Of a stretch of 64,000 nucleotides of DNA, positions 54,209 through 63,502 are shown in pieces (position 1 is the first letter of the stretch; every line of letters starts with the position of its first letter). The notes under the pieces were generated by a model. It made no database searches. It saw only the letters and a program-made list of their open reading frames with translations, and was not told the origin of the DNA. Source of the stretch: Prevotella sp. UBA6447 (GTDB lineage: Bacteria > Bacteroidota > Bacteroidia > Bacteroidales > Bacteroidaceae). Position numbers and translations under genes: made by a program. Where the stretch lies: the NCBI GenBank assembly GCA_002437115.1, contig DJOD01000023.1, positions 45,895-109,894 on the forward strand. The letters run 5' to 3'.

Positions 54209-55042
54209 ATGATATTAATAGCAGACAGCGGTTCGACCAAGACAGACTGGGCACTGGTAGACCAACACCATGCCATAAGAGAGATAAAAACCAAGGGGCT
54301 AAACCCCTTCCAAGTGAGCGCCGACGAAATAGCTGCCGAGATTCGCGCGTCACTGTTGCCCCAGCTACCGGCAACCAACATAGATTCCGTTTGCTTCTAT
54401 GGGGCGGGCTGCACCACTGAGAAACAGCCCCTCATGGAGCAGGCTCTCCGCTCAGCACTTCCCATCAATGGCGAGTGCACCGTGGCTTCCGACATGCTCG
54501 GGGCTGCCATCGCGGTGTGCGGCTATGAGCCAGGCATTGCCTGCATACTCGGAACTGGGAGCAACTCGTGTGCCTACGATGGGCAGCGTATCGTGAAGAA
54601 CGTGTCGCCCTTGGGCTTCATCCTTGGTGATGAGGGCAGTGGTGCGTCAATGGGCAAGTACCTGTTGGGCAACATCCTGAAGCGGCAGTGGCCTGCGAAT
54701 ATCATCCATCGCTTCGAGGAAAAATATGGTTTGACATCAGCCGACATCATTGAGCGCGTCTACCGACAGCAGCGTCCCAACACGTTCTTAGCCTCATTTA
54801 TGCCCTTCATCGAGGAAAACCTTCAAGAACCAGTAGTTTACAACTTCGTTATGGACAATTTCCGTTCCTTCCTCCAACGCAACGTAAAGCAGTATGACGG
54901 TTGGAACCGCTTGCCCATCGGCTTCAATGGCAGCATCGCGCAGATATACCGCAAGCCCCTGGAGGAGGTGATGAAAGAGGAGGGTATGCACCTCGGTAGA
55001 ATCGTCAAGGCACCTATGGAAGGCCTTGTACAATGCCTTTAA
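54209..55042 (+). CDS. BadF/BcrA-family N-acetylhexosamine kinase
   Basis: 277 residues, a single ASKHA-fold kinase: phosphate-1 loop DSGSTKTDWAL (6-16), GAGCTTEKQ, ILGTGSNSCAYDG and FILGDEGSGASMGKYLLG, typical of GlcNAc/MurNAc kinases. Phosphorylates an amino sugar, presumably imported by the adjacent transporter. Followed by an AT-rich repeat cluster and a strong terminator at 55206-55255, which closes the operon. Confidence 0.88.
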   Translation: MILIADSGSTKTDWALVDQHHAIREIKTKGLNPFQVSADEIAAEIRASLLPQLPATNIDSVCFYGAGCTTEKQPLMEQALRSALPINGECTVASDMLGAAIAVCGYEPGIACILGTGSNSCAYDGQRIVKNVSPLGFILGDEGSGASMGKYLLGNILKRQWPANIIHRFEEKYGLTSADIIERVYRQQRPNTFLASFMPFIEENLQEPVVYNFVMDNFRSFLQRNVKQYDGWNRLPIGFNGSIAQIYRKPLEEVMKEEGMHLGRIVKAPMEGLVQCL

Positions 55043-55064
55043 AACATCAGAAGCCTTTCAATTC

Positions 55065-55129
55065 AAAAATAAAAGCTTAATTTCTAAAAATAATAGCTAT
55101 TATTTTGAAAATTTAAGTTACAATTTTTT
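55065..55129. repeat. AT-rich interspersed repeat cluster (three units)
   Basis: Two direct units (55065-55086, 55086-55108) and one inverted unit (55107-55129) share the AATAATAGCTTAAATTTT-like core with the cluster at 29258-29343. It lies between the kinase stop and its terminator, so it would be in the 3' end of the transcript. Confidence 0.6.
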
Positions 55130-55205
55130 ACGTATAATCCTCAACCGTCATATTGGTAACATTCTTATGTTTTTTTATCTCACCCAGCACGGTGGACAAA
55201 CAAAC

Positions 55206-55255
55206 ATGCAGACACGATGTTGCGCTATCCTGCTCAAAATCGTGTCTGCATTTTT
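55206..55255 (+). terminator. Intrinsic terminator of the transporter-kinase operon
   Basis: Perfect 13-pair stem (55206-55218 with 55239-55251, core GCAGACACGAT/ATCGTGTCTGC) running into TTTTT at 55251-55255. Confidence 0.9.
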
Positions 55256-55302
55256 GATGGGGACAAACAGTTTTGTTCTGTTCTATAAATGATAGCCCTT
55301 GG

Positions 55303-56442
55303 TTAGTCTTCCTGGCACTTGTCAAGCTCGGCCTCAATCTCCTGGCGATTCATGTTCTGCCCGATGAATACAATCTTTTGCATACGGTCGCCGTAGTGCT
55401 CGTCCCAGTCTTTCTTGACCCCAGGGTTCTTCTCCAAAAATTGCGCTAGCTCGTCGGCTGGCATGGTGGCATACCATTGGCCCGCGTTGGTGATGTTAAA
55501 CTGCTTACCACTCTGCTCGAATAGGTAGCAGGTGTCGCGCTCGTCGCGGAAATAGCACATACCCTTGGCGCGGACGACGCTACGTGGCCACTTGGTAGAC
55601 ACAAACTCGTCGAACTTTGCAAGGTTCATTGCCGGGCGCCGGCAGTAGACAAAGGTCTGGATGCCATACTCCAGTGCCTCGCCCGACTCCTCATTCTCCA
55701 GTTCATCATCGTCATCTTCCATGGCCTCAATCCAACGTGCCGACGTGGCTACCTTCTCGAAGTTGAACGAATGGGTGTTGATGATTTTGTCGAGATCCAC
55801 GTCACCATAGTTGCATTCGTAGATTTGCGCCTTGGGCTGAATCTCGTGAATGATGCCCTTGAGATGTGCCAACTCGTCTTTGGAAATCATGTCGGCCTTG
55901 TTGATCAGGATGATGTTGCAAAACTCAATCTGCTGGATGACAAGGCTTGCGAGGTCTTCCTCCTCATGGTCGCCCTTGAGGTGGTCGCCCAACCCAAACT
56001 CATCGCGCATGCGCAAGGCATCCACTACGGTGACGATGGCATCGAGCCTTGCCACGCCGTTCTTCAGTGCCTCGGGCGAAATCATTTGCGGATAAGTGGA
56101 GATGGTCTGGGCAATAGGTGCAGGTTCGCAGATACCGCTTGCCTCGATGACAATGTAGTCGAACTGGCCAGTGTTTATGAGGTCGTTGAGCTGCTTCACA
56201 AGGTCCATCTTCAACGTGCAGCAGATACAGCCGTTTTGCAGGGCCACGAGGCTGTCGTCGCTCTGCCCTACCACGCCTCCTTGCTGAATGAGGCTGGCGT
56301 CTATGTTGACCTCGCCGATGTCGTTGACGATAACGGCAAAACGAATGCCTTTCTTGTTAGACAAGATGCGATTCAGCAAAGTGGTTTTTCCGCTGCCTAA
56401 ATAGCCTGTAAGCAGCAAGACTGGTGTCTCTTTCTTATTCAT
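55303..56442 (-). CDS. CobW/ZNG-type GTP-binding metallochaperone
   Basis: 379 residues. P-loop GYLGSGKTTLLN (13-24), the metal-binding GCICCTL (Cys72, 74, 75), INKADM as G4 motif, an acidic Asp/Glu-rich insert near 240-250, and the C-terminal CobW_C domain (VRAKGMCYF). Members insert or allocate zinc or cobalt; the CxCC type with this layout is mostly linked to zinc. It is the last gene of the minus-strand run after tamL (96-base gap). Confidence 0.9.
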   Translation of the reverse strand: MNKKETPVLLLTGYLGSGKTTLLNRILSNKKGIRFAVIVNDIGEVNIDASLIQQGGVVGQSDDSLVALQNGCICCTLKMDLVKQLNDLINTGQFDYIVIEASGICEPAPIAQTISTYPQMISPEALKNGVARLDAIVTVVDALRMRDEFGLGDHLKGDHEEEDLASLVIQQIEFCNIILINKADMISKDELAHLKGIIHEIQPKAQIYECNYGDVDLDKIINTHSFNFEKVATSARWIEAMEDDDDELENEESGEALEYGIQTFVYCRRPAMNLAKFDEFVSTKWPRSVVRAKGMCYFRDERDTCYLFEQSGKQFNITNAGQWYATMPADELAQFLEKNPGVKKDWDEHYGDRMQKIVFIGQNMNRQEIEAELDKCQED

Positions 56443-56538
56443 GTTAATATGTAGTTATGTCTGTCAAAAAACAAATCAAAATCTGTGCCGAGGCGCACTC
56501 GCGGCGTGTTGGATTTTCGGAAAACTTGCGGGGAACCG

Positions 56539-58863
56539 TCAGAAAGGGTAACCGATGGCAAAGTGCAGGCTTTGGCTATCCTTGAAACTTCCCACGTTGT
56601 AGAAGCCCGTGTTGTAAGGAACATGAAGACCGATGCCCCAGTCAAGGCGAATCACAAGAAAATCCATGTCATAGCGGAGCCCCACACCTGTGCCCAGGGC
56701 CAAGTCCTTGAGGGATCTTTTTATCTCAAACTTCACGCCATCGCGGTTATCATCGTGCATGGTCCACACATTACCAGCATCGAGAAAGAGGGCACCATAG
56801 AGATTGCCGAACAATCGAGGACGATACTCCAAGTTGGCCTGAAACTTGATGTCGCCTGTCTGGTCGAGGTAATAGATGTCGGCAGAGGCTGGGTTGTGGT
56901 AGTGTCCAGGCCCTACGGAGCGCACCGTAAAAGCCCGGATGCTATTGGCGCCGCCCACATAAAACTGTTCGGTGTATGGAGCTTTTGTGGAGTTTCCGTA
57001 GGCCCAGATGATGCCAAAGCCGACATGCCCTACCAAAGAGCTGTGCTCGCCAAGGTGCCATGACTTCACGAGGTCGGTCTCGAACTTGAGAAACTGTGCG
57101 TATGGGTTGTTGAACATCTCCTTGCCTTCACCGCTCCATTTCTTGCCAGCTGCCATATATCCCAGTGATAAAAGGTTGCCAGCCTCGCTTACCGTGGCCT
57201 GCCAACGCAAGGGGCTAAGCATGGTAGAAGGGCTGGTGTAGGTGTAGGTGTATTGCATCTTGGGCACAAACTGGTCCTGCATCGTGTAATAGAGGTAGGG
57301 ATTGGTGTTGAGCACAGAGTCGAAAGCGGCGGTTGAACTGCGCATGTATTCGTAGGAAAAGACCAGCGGACTGAACTGGTGGCGGCTCGTAGCTGAAGAT
57401 TGTAGGCTGTACGTCCACTCACCCGACACAATATGGCGTTTGAAATAGTTGGCTCGACTGATGATGTCCGATGACATCTTTAGCGTCGTTGTGGGCACCG
57501 CGTAAAAGCGATGGCGGCGATAGTGACGCTCAAGGCGGTTGCGGAAGAAATCGACAAAAGGAATGACCAAGCGCGGAAACTTCAAGGAAGCGTCGATGCC
57601 ATACTCATAACTGTTGAACTTCGAAGACGTGTGCTCCCCCTGGTGGGCAGTCTGCCACTCGTAGCTCCCCTTGAGGTTGATGTCCAAAAGCTCTCCGCCT
57701 CGAAAGGCATTGCGCTTGGTGAGACCCACGACTACGCCTGGACCAAAGCGGTTGTTGGTCTTGCCCACAACGTTACCTTCCACGTAGAAGTCGTAGGGCT
57801 TGTCGAGCACGGCGTTGATGCGCAGGTCAAGGGTGTCGTTGGTCGTGGTGGTGTCGCGTGGGGTGAACGTGAAGTCGAGCAGGCTGAAAAGGCCGGTGCT
57901 GGTCACGTTGGCTACGCTCTGCTGGTGGTTGTCGTAGCTGTAGGGTTGGTGTGGCCTAAGCTTCATGCCTTGCAAGATTACAGGTACGCGGACTTTAGGC
58001 TTTCTCCCGCGAAAGCTGACAGACAGGTGGCCCCTGCGGATGGTGTCGGTCAGAGTGTCGATGTAGTTCTGCCGCAGGTCAACGCTTACGTTGCCTACGT
58101 ACCATCGGCGCTTGGCCTTGTTAGGGAGGTTGCCGATGGCCTGCAAGCGCAGTTGCACCTTGCCCGGCACTGTCAGGGTGTCGGCCAGGTAAGAAGCATA
58201 GGACGGTTGCCAGTAGAAAAAGCCATTGTTGCGGAAGAGGGTGCTTAAGCGAGTGCGCTCGCCGTCGAGCATCGACACGTCAAACGCGTCGCCCCTATTG
58301 ATTTTGGCTTCTGTCCGAGTGGCGTCAATTAAGCTGTCGGCTACCGCTGGGAAGCCCTCGTAGCTCAAGGTGTCGATGGTGAACAGGTGACCGGCATCCA
58401 CCGTGTAGGAAATCTTAGCTTTCTTGGGATTGCTTAGGGTCTTGACCTGGTAGGTCACCTTGCCCTGGAAGTAGCCGTGGGCGCGCAACACCTCGCTGGC
58501 CACCGAGGCACGCAAGCCTGGGTTGACCCAACTCATCAGCACAGGTGACGAACCAAACGACTTGAGCATCCACCGGCCGAAGCCAGAGCTGTCGTTGGCA
58601 AAGGCGTTCCACACCCACAGACCCACTTGGAACGGCGAGCGCACGCTGCTGCTGCCAAACAAGGCTCCGTTTGGGGTGGTGGCCAACGCCGCGTCGAGCT
58701 CTTCCTGGATGGCTGCATAGTGCTTGCTCTTTTCGGGTGTCTTATACTGGGTTGCCTCAAGCCCGGTGTACAACTGGTCGCCTTCAGGTATGTTCCTTGT
58801 GGTGGAACAAGCCGCCAACAGGCTGGCCAACACGATGATGAGAAGCAGAGTATGTGTCTTCAT
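56539..58863 (-). CDS. TamL: lipoprotein BamA/TamA-like outer-membrane protein
   Basis: 774 residues. Lipoprotein signal with lipobox LLAAC (Cys19), which BamA and TamA of Proteobacteria lack; this is the TamL form known from Bacteroidota. POTRA domains (~30-320; LSYEGFPAVADSLIDATR, VGNVSVDLRQ) precede a 16-strand Omp85 barrel with YVGGANSIRAFTVRSVGP and a C-terminal phenylalanine (HFAIGYPF). It starts 5 bases after tamB, so the two form a translocation/assembly module. Confidence 0.93.
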   Translation of the reverse strand: MKTHTLLLIIVLASLLAACSTTRNIPEGDQLYTGLEATQYKTPEKSKHYAAIQEELDAALATTPNGALFGSSSVRSPFQVGLWVWNAFANDSSGFGRWMLKSFGSSPVLMSWVNPGLRASVASEVLRAHGYFQGKVTYQVKTLSNPKKAKISYTVDAGHLFTIDTLSYEGFPAVADSLIDATRTEAKINRGDAFDVSMLDGERTRLSTLFRNNGFFYWQPSYASYLADTLTVPGKVQLRLQAIGNLPNKAKRRWYVGNVSVDLRQNYIDTLTDTIRRGHLSVSFRGRKPKVRVPVILQGMKLRPHQPYSYDNHQQSVANVTSTGLFSLLDFTFTPRDTTTTNDTLDLRINAVLDKPYDFYVEGNVVGKTNNRFGPGVVVGLTKRNAFRGGELLDINLKGSYEWQTAHQGEHTSSKFNSYEYGIDASLKFPRLVIPFVDFFRNRLERHYRRHRFYAVPTTTLKMSSDIISRANYFKRHIVSGEWTYSLQSSATSRHQFSPLVFSYEYMRSSTAAFDSVLNTNPYLYYTMQDQFVPKMQYTYTYTSPSTMLSPLRWQATVSEAGNLLSLGYMAAGKKWSGEGKEMFNNPYAQFLKFETDLVKSWHLGEHSSLVGHVGFGIIWAYGNSTKAPYTEQFYVGGANSIRAFTVRSVGPGHYHNPASADIYYLDQTGDIKFQANLEYRPRLFGNLYGALFLDAGNVWTMHDDNRDGVKFEIKRSLKDLALGTGVGLRYDMDFLVIRLDWGIGLHVPYNTGFYNVGSFKDSQSLHFAIGYPF

Positions 58864-58867
58864 TCGC

Positions 58868-61800
58868 TTAATTCTTTACTGTCTTTGCTGAGTCTTTCGG
58901 TGTCTGCGGAATGGCATCTTGCTGATCCTTGAATCGGAACAAGTCCTTGAAATGTCGCACCTTGCGCTTCCACATAAAGCCTCCACCAAACTTACTGACG
59001 CTCCCCTCAAGCCAGTCGTAACCATCTCGCTCATAGAAAAGGTTCAGGTACTTGTTGGAAGTGGGACTCAAACGATACTCGAATGTAACGTTGTCGAAAA
59101 AGGTCTCATCCTCTATCTGCACGTCATTTCCTGTTGACAACTTGCCACCAATTACGATGCGCAAGCGATTATTCCAAAAACGCTTGGCAAATTTGAAGTT
59201 GTAATCTGTGTGGAGCGAGCCGTTGTTTCCAAAACTGTTCTCCACGCCAAAGCTCACATCGAGCGACCTCAAAGCCTTGCCCGATATCTGGTTGATTTGG
59301 CTGTTGAGGAAAGCACTCAGCGCGGAGTTCATTGTAAAGTTGCTTGTGTTGCCGTCAGCAAGATACATACCCGTGGTTAGCATGGTCACGGCAAGTTTCC
59401 CGCGCTCCTCTTTCGACATCGATTGCAGCTGGTTGTGGATGGTCATGTCTTCAGGTGCGTCAATCGTAAATTCAAGTCCCATGTCGTTAAGCGTCTTGGT
59501 AACCACCACGCCACAGGTGAACTCGACGCTTCTCCCGTTGCCCGAAGACCCTCCAACAGTCGATTTTGTGGTCTCTGTTGCCGTGATGTTGAGCGTCGGG
59601 TTCATAGCATCGCCCTTGAACTCTATGTAGCTGCCATCCTGGATGGTGAAGGTTTTCAGTGGTATGATGGGCAGGGCGTACTTCATCTCGCCGCTCCCAA
59701 TGGTGTAGCGGCCGCGCAACACGATTTCGTCTACAGGATTATATTGCAGACGCAGGTCACCTCCCCCAATGATATCCACATAGTTGGAGTGGTCGGCATT
59801 GAGGTAACAGTCTACGTGTGCGCCCTCGTCAATACTTACGGAGAGGTCCATGTTGAAACCCGAAAGTGGTGGGCGGTTTATGACATCGGTCGTGGTATCG
59901 CTGAAGTTTGTGAATTCCACCAGTCCCTCCAGTTGGTTGTCGGTAGACAACGGCGAGTCTTTGAGGTTGTATTTGAGGTCGGTTGTTCCCAGCACATCCA
60001 GCTTGCCTCGCATCGACAGGTTGTCGATGGTGCCCCTCGTCATGCCATAAAAATTAACGTAAGCCTTTCCGTAAGCCTCCGAACGAGCTGTTTCGCGCGA
60101 GTCGATAATCAAGTAGTCATCGGCTCTCATGCGTAGGTCGACGCTCATGTTGCTGGTGTTAGAAAAGTCTATGGAGCCCTGCAAGGTAAGTGGCGACTTG
60201 TTTTTGGCAAACAAATCGTAGTTCTCGAGCACGATGTGGCTACCCGTGATGGGCAACGGATCCTCCGCGCAACGCATCTCAACGCCATAGGGCTCGCTGT
60301 AAATGTAGGCCGAATCAAGCAGCACTTCGCCGTTGACGTCCGGTTGGTTCAAGGTTCCTTTCACGGTGAGATTGCCTTCGGCGTACCCCCTAAGGCCGAT
60401 GATATGATTGGGAATGAAGGCGTTGGCCATGCTAAGAGGTGTCCGTTCCAAGTTCATCTCTGCATCCAGATAACCGTCGCCTGCCGATTTGTAGGATCCG
60501 CTAAGTGTGGCCACTTCCTCGCCTTCGTGCTTCAAGATGCCATCCACATAGTGGCTCCCGTCCGACTTAGGCAGGTATGTGAACTCCGCTCCCACGTTGC
60601 CCATGGTGGTGCCCTCATAAACCAGCTTGTTTATGTCGACCGTAGACGACAAGGTGAGCTCTTCGGTTGTCTGCACGAGATGGATGTCACCGTTGAGAAT
60701 GCCACTCATGTCTGGCGTGAAGGGTATCATGGACAACACGTCGCCCAAGTCAAACTGATGGAGGCTAACGGTCACGTCCTGCAACGCGTCCTCGTTGTCG
60801 TTGTTGGTGTACACCTGTATTCCCATACCGTCTTCGGCCTGAAGCCTCATGTCGGCACGAACGCGCCTGTCATCGCCCAGATATATATAATTGCTGTCGT
60901 TGACTGCAAAGCGTTTGTAACCCAGCACTGGGTCGTCACCGTAGAGATGAAGACTGATGCCGTGTGGTTGCATGGAGCCTTGCATGGCGAGGCTCACGCC
61001 AAGGCTGTCTTTCCAGTCGTAGATGCGTGTTTTAAGATAAGTGCCTCGCTCATTGAGGCCTCCATCCACAAAGGCGTTGAAGATATACTTGGGGTTGTCC
61101 TTGCCGTTTTGCACGTGAAGCGAATAGTTCATGTTGTTCTCGTCGGATGCGACATGGAACCTTATCGTATCGATTTGAAAGTTGCCGAGCACCAATGAGT
61201 CTACCCTCAGTTCGCCATTCAGTCCTGCTATGGGCGACGAAGTCATGTCGACAAACACGTTGTTGAGCTCGTAGCCATAGTGCTTCAAGAACCGACATGC
61301 CATATTGTCTCTTCCAAATGTGAGGAACAGGCGCGCGTTAGGCAACCGCTTGCGCAAGCTTACCTCGTCGACACGCTTGTTTTTCAATTGTTTTTGCACC
61401 TCTCTAAGGAAAGAGTTGCAATGCTTGATCAGTCGCTGGTAACCGCTGCGTCCGTCCATGTCAAGGTGGAAGTCGCCGCAATCAACCGCTGCGTGCGTGG
61501 TGTCCGCGCGTGTCAACACGTCGAGCACGATGTCATTAGGGCGGTAGAGCGTCTTCGAGTCGTCCACGGTGATGTCGCTCACCATGCCCCGCAACAAGTG
61601 GAACTGCTTGAGGTCGGTGGCCATGTCGACATGAGCGCAGGCTGACACGGTGAGTGGGCTATCGGTGACTTTCAAATTGTAAAGGTCAAGATGATGGAGG
61701 TCGCCCGACACTGTGGCACGCATCCGACGCCCTGTGGCCAGGGCGTCGAAGTTCACCAGACCTTGAAAGAGTGGGTTCCGTGAGTTGATGTTGGCATGGA

Positions 61801-63484
61801 TTCGCCCATTACGAGCCGAAGCGATTGCTGAGATGTTGTTTAGGTTGTAAGTGCCATAACCTAATTGTTGTATGCGAGCTTCTGCCTTCAAGCGAAGGCG
61901 TGGCGAGAGAATGTCGGTACCCTCGCCAGCGACCGACAGGTAGCCTGTGAATGGGTGCAACCCCAACTTAGGCAGGAAATGTTGTAGTGGCAGATGATAT
62001 GCCTCCAGGCGTGCGGTGTAGGCCATGTTGTGGGAGTCGAATTTGGCAATTCCATGCAAGGATCCCCCACCCTGTGTAATCTTGAAAGACGTGAGGTACC
62101 TTTTTCCGTCGACCTGCACGTTGCCATCGAAATTAATGCCACTCGGCACGCACACCGTTTTATCAAAGTCGGAGCCCATCATGGCTGTTACGAAATCCAG
62201 GTTGTATGTGGTAGCTCGTAAGTCCACGTTTGCCTTGAGATTCGATGGGGCATAGAGGTTGTACGCGAAACCGGCGGCTTTGATGTGGAAAGCAGTGGGC
62301 AGGCTTACCCGAACACTTGTGAGGTGCATCTTGCTAAGGTTCCCATGAGCCACGGCATCGATGGCCAGCGGGTAGTTGGGAAAGCGTCGTGCCAATTCGC
62401 GCGATATGCTTTTGCCCGCTATGCAGAGTATGTCGTGTTTGCCCACACGACCGTGCACATTGGCCTTTATTTTGCCTGCGGCTTTCTCGTCGAAGGCATT
62501 CATGTCCATGCTCAAGTCGACGAGCAAGTCAGACTCGGGTGTGTTGAGTTGGAGTGCCGATACGCAGAGATGGGTGCTGTCCATGGAAAAGCTTCCCCGC
62601 AAGCTATCAACTTGCAATCCGCTTTTCTCTCGGAAATTGCATGCTCGAAGGCGAACATTCAGTTGGGAGTCGCAAAAATAAAAGCTGTCGGCCTTAAGAT
62701 TCAAACGGTTGAGCATCAAGTGGTTGAAATCGAGACCACCTAATGGCTTCACGTAGTTTTGGTCATAGCGAACCCCGCCGTCTTGCCAGTTGATATGCCT
62801 CACGGTGTAAAGGTTCTTGTAAAAGTCAAGAAAAGCCTGCGTCGCTTGCGCTTTACCAAAGGAAGCATTAACGGAAAGCGTGTCGCCCGGCAGATGAAGG
62901 GTAAATTCTGTTTGCCTCAGCGACAATTGATGAAGAGCTATTTTCCAGTAGTTATGACTGGGCGTGGTGTCCTCAGGAACAGTATCGCTGAGAGCCAGGT
63001 CTATATGTGCGTCAGCCAACATGGCGTTGTCTATGTTGACATGCTCTTTACTAAGGTCTATGCCGTGTGCCTGTAACCTGAGCTGCCCCACTTGCCCCTT
63101 GACGCGTAACGAATGGACGAGGTGGGCCGTGTTGACCTTCATCTGCTCAAAAGCAAGCTCATCTACCATGACTTGCCCCCGCAATAGGGGCCATAACTGG
63201 ATGTCCGCCACAAGTTTATGGATATCAGCCACGGTGTCGGTGGCTGGCTTAAGCGAAATGTTGGGCTGCAACACGTGCACCCTTTCCATGGCAAGGTTGA
63301 GCGGAAATTGCAAGTGGACATGACCTACGCTGATGTCCATGCCCGTCTTCTTTGAGGCGTAATCTGATGCCTGACGCACTGCCCAGTTTTGGAAGGGTGG
63401 AAAATAAAAAAGAGCAAAAAGCAAGAGGACTAACACCAGGGGTGCCAGCAAAACAAAAGCTATCCTTTTTCGCGTCTTGCTCAT
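58868..63484 (-). CDS. tamB: TamB-like translocation and assembly module protein
   Basis: 1538 residues. One N-terminal membrane helix (FVLLAPLVLVLLLFALFYF), an AsmA-like beginning, a very long repetitive beta-rich middle predicted to form the hydrophobic groove bridging inner and outer membranes, and the C-terminal DUF490 (GGDLRLQYNPVDEIVLRGRY, DVSFGVENSFGNNG). Thought to carry lipids or assist outer-membrane protein assembly with TamA/TamL. It starts 19 bases after the pseudouridine synthase stop. Confidence 0.95.
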   Translation of the reverse strand: MSKTRKRIAFVLLAPLVLVLLLFALFYFPPFQNWAVRQASDYASKKTGMDISVGHVHLQFPLNLAMERVHVLQPNISLKPATDTVADIHKLVADIQLWPLLRGQVMVDELAFEQMKVNTAHLVHSLRVKGQVGQLRLQAHGIDLSKEHVNIDNAMLADAHIDLALSDTVPEDTTPSHNYWKIALHQLSLRQTEFTLHLPGDTLSVNASFGKAQATQAFLDFYKNLYTVRHINWQDGGVRYDQNYVKPLGGLDFNHLMLNRLNLKADSFYFCDSQLNVRLRACNFREKSGLQVDSLRGSFSMDSTHLCVSALQLNTPESDLLVDLSMDMNAFDEKAAGKIKANVHGRVGKHDILCIAGKSISRELARRFPNYPLAIDAVAHGNLSKMHLTSVRVSLPTAFHIKAAGFAYNLYAPSNLKANVDLRATTYNLDFVTAMMGSDFDKTVCVPSGINFDGNVQVDGKRYLTSFKITQGGGSLHGIAKFDSHNMAYTARLEAYHLPLQHFLPKLGLHPFTGYLSVAGEGTDILSPRLRLKAEARIQQLGYGTYNLNNISAIASARNGRIHANINSRNPLFQGLVNFDALATGRRMRATVSGDLHHLDLYNLKVTDSPLTVSACAHVDMATDLKQFHLLRGMVSDITVDDSKTLYRPNDIVLDVLTRADTTHAAVDCGDFHLDMDGRSGYQRLIKHCNSFLREVQKQLKNKRVDEVSLRKRLPNARLFLTFGRDNMACRFLKHYGYELNNVFVDMTSSPIAGLNGELRVDSLVLGNFQIDTIRFHVASDENNMNYSLHVQNGKDNPKYIFNAFVDGGLNERGTYLKTRIYDWKDSLGVSLAMQGSMQPHGISLHLYGDDPVLGYKRFAVNDSNYIYLGDDRRVRADMRLQAEDGMGIQVYTNNDNEDALQDVTVSLHQFDLGDVLSMIPFTPDMSGILNGDIHLVQTTEELTLSSTVDINKLVYEGTTMGNVGAEFTYLPKSDGSHYVDGILKHEGEEVATLSGSYKSAGDGYLDAEMNLERTPLSMANAFIPNHIIGLRGYAEGNLTVKGTLNQPDVNGEVLLDSAYIYSEPYGVEMRCAEDPLPITGSHIVLENYDLFAKNKSPLTLQGSIDFSNTSNMSVDLRMRADDYLIIDSRETARSEAYGKAYVNFYGMTRGTIDNLSMRGKLDVLGTTDLKYNLKDSPLSTDNQLEGLVEFTNFSDTTTDVINRPPLSGFNMDLSVSIDEGAHVDCYLNADHSNYVDIIGGGDLRLQYNPVDEIVLRGRYTIGSGEMKYALPIIPLKTFTIQDGSYIEFKGDAMNPTLNITATETTKSTVGGSSGNGRSVEFTCGVVVTKTLNDMGLEFTIDAPEDMTIHNQLQSMSKEERGKLAVTMLTTGMYLADGNTSNFTMNSALSAFLNSQINQISGKALRSLDVSFGVENSFGNNGSLHTDYNFKFAKRFWNNRLRIVIGGKLSTGNDVQIEDETFFDNVTFEYRLSPTSNKYLNLFYERDGYDWLEGSVSKFGGGFMWKRKVRHFKDLFRFKDQQDAIPQTPKDSAKTVKN

Positions 63485-63502
63485 GCCGTGTTTGATGGAT
63501 GG

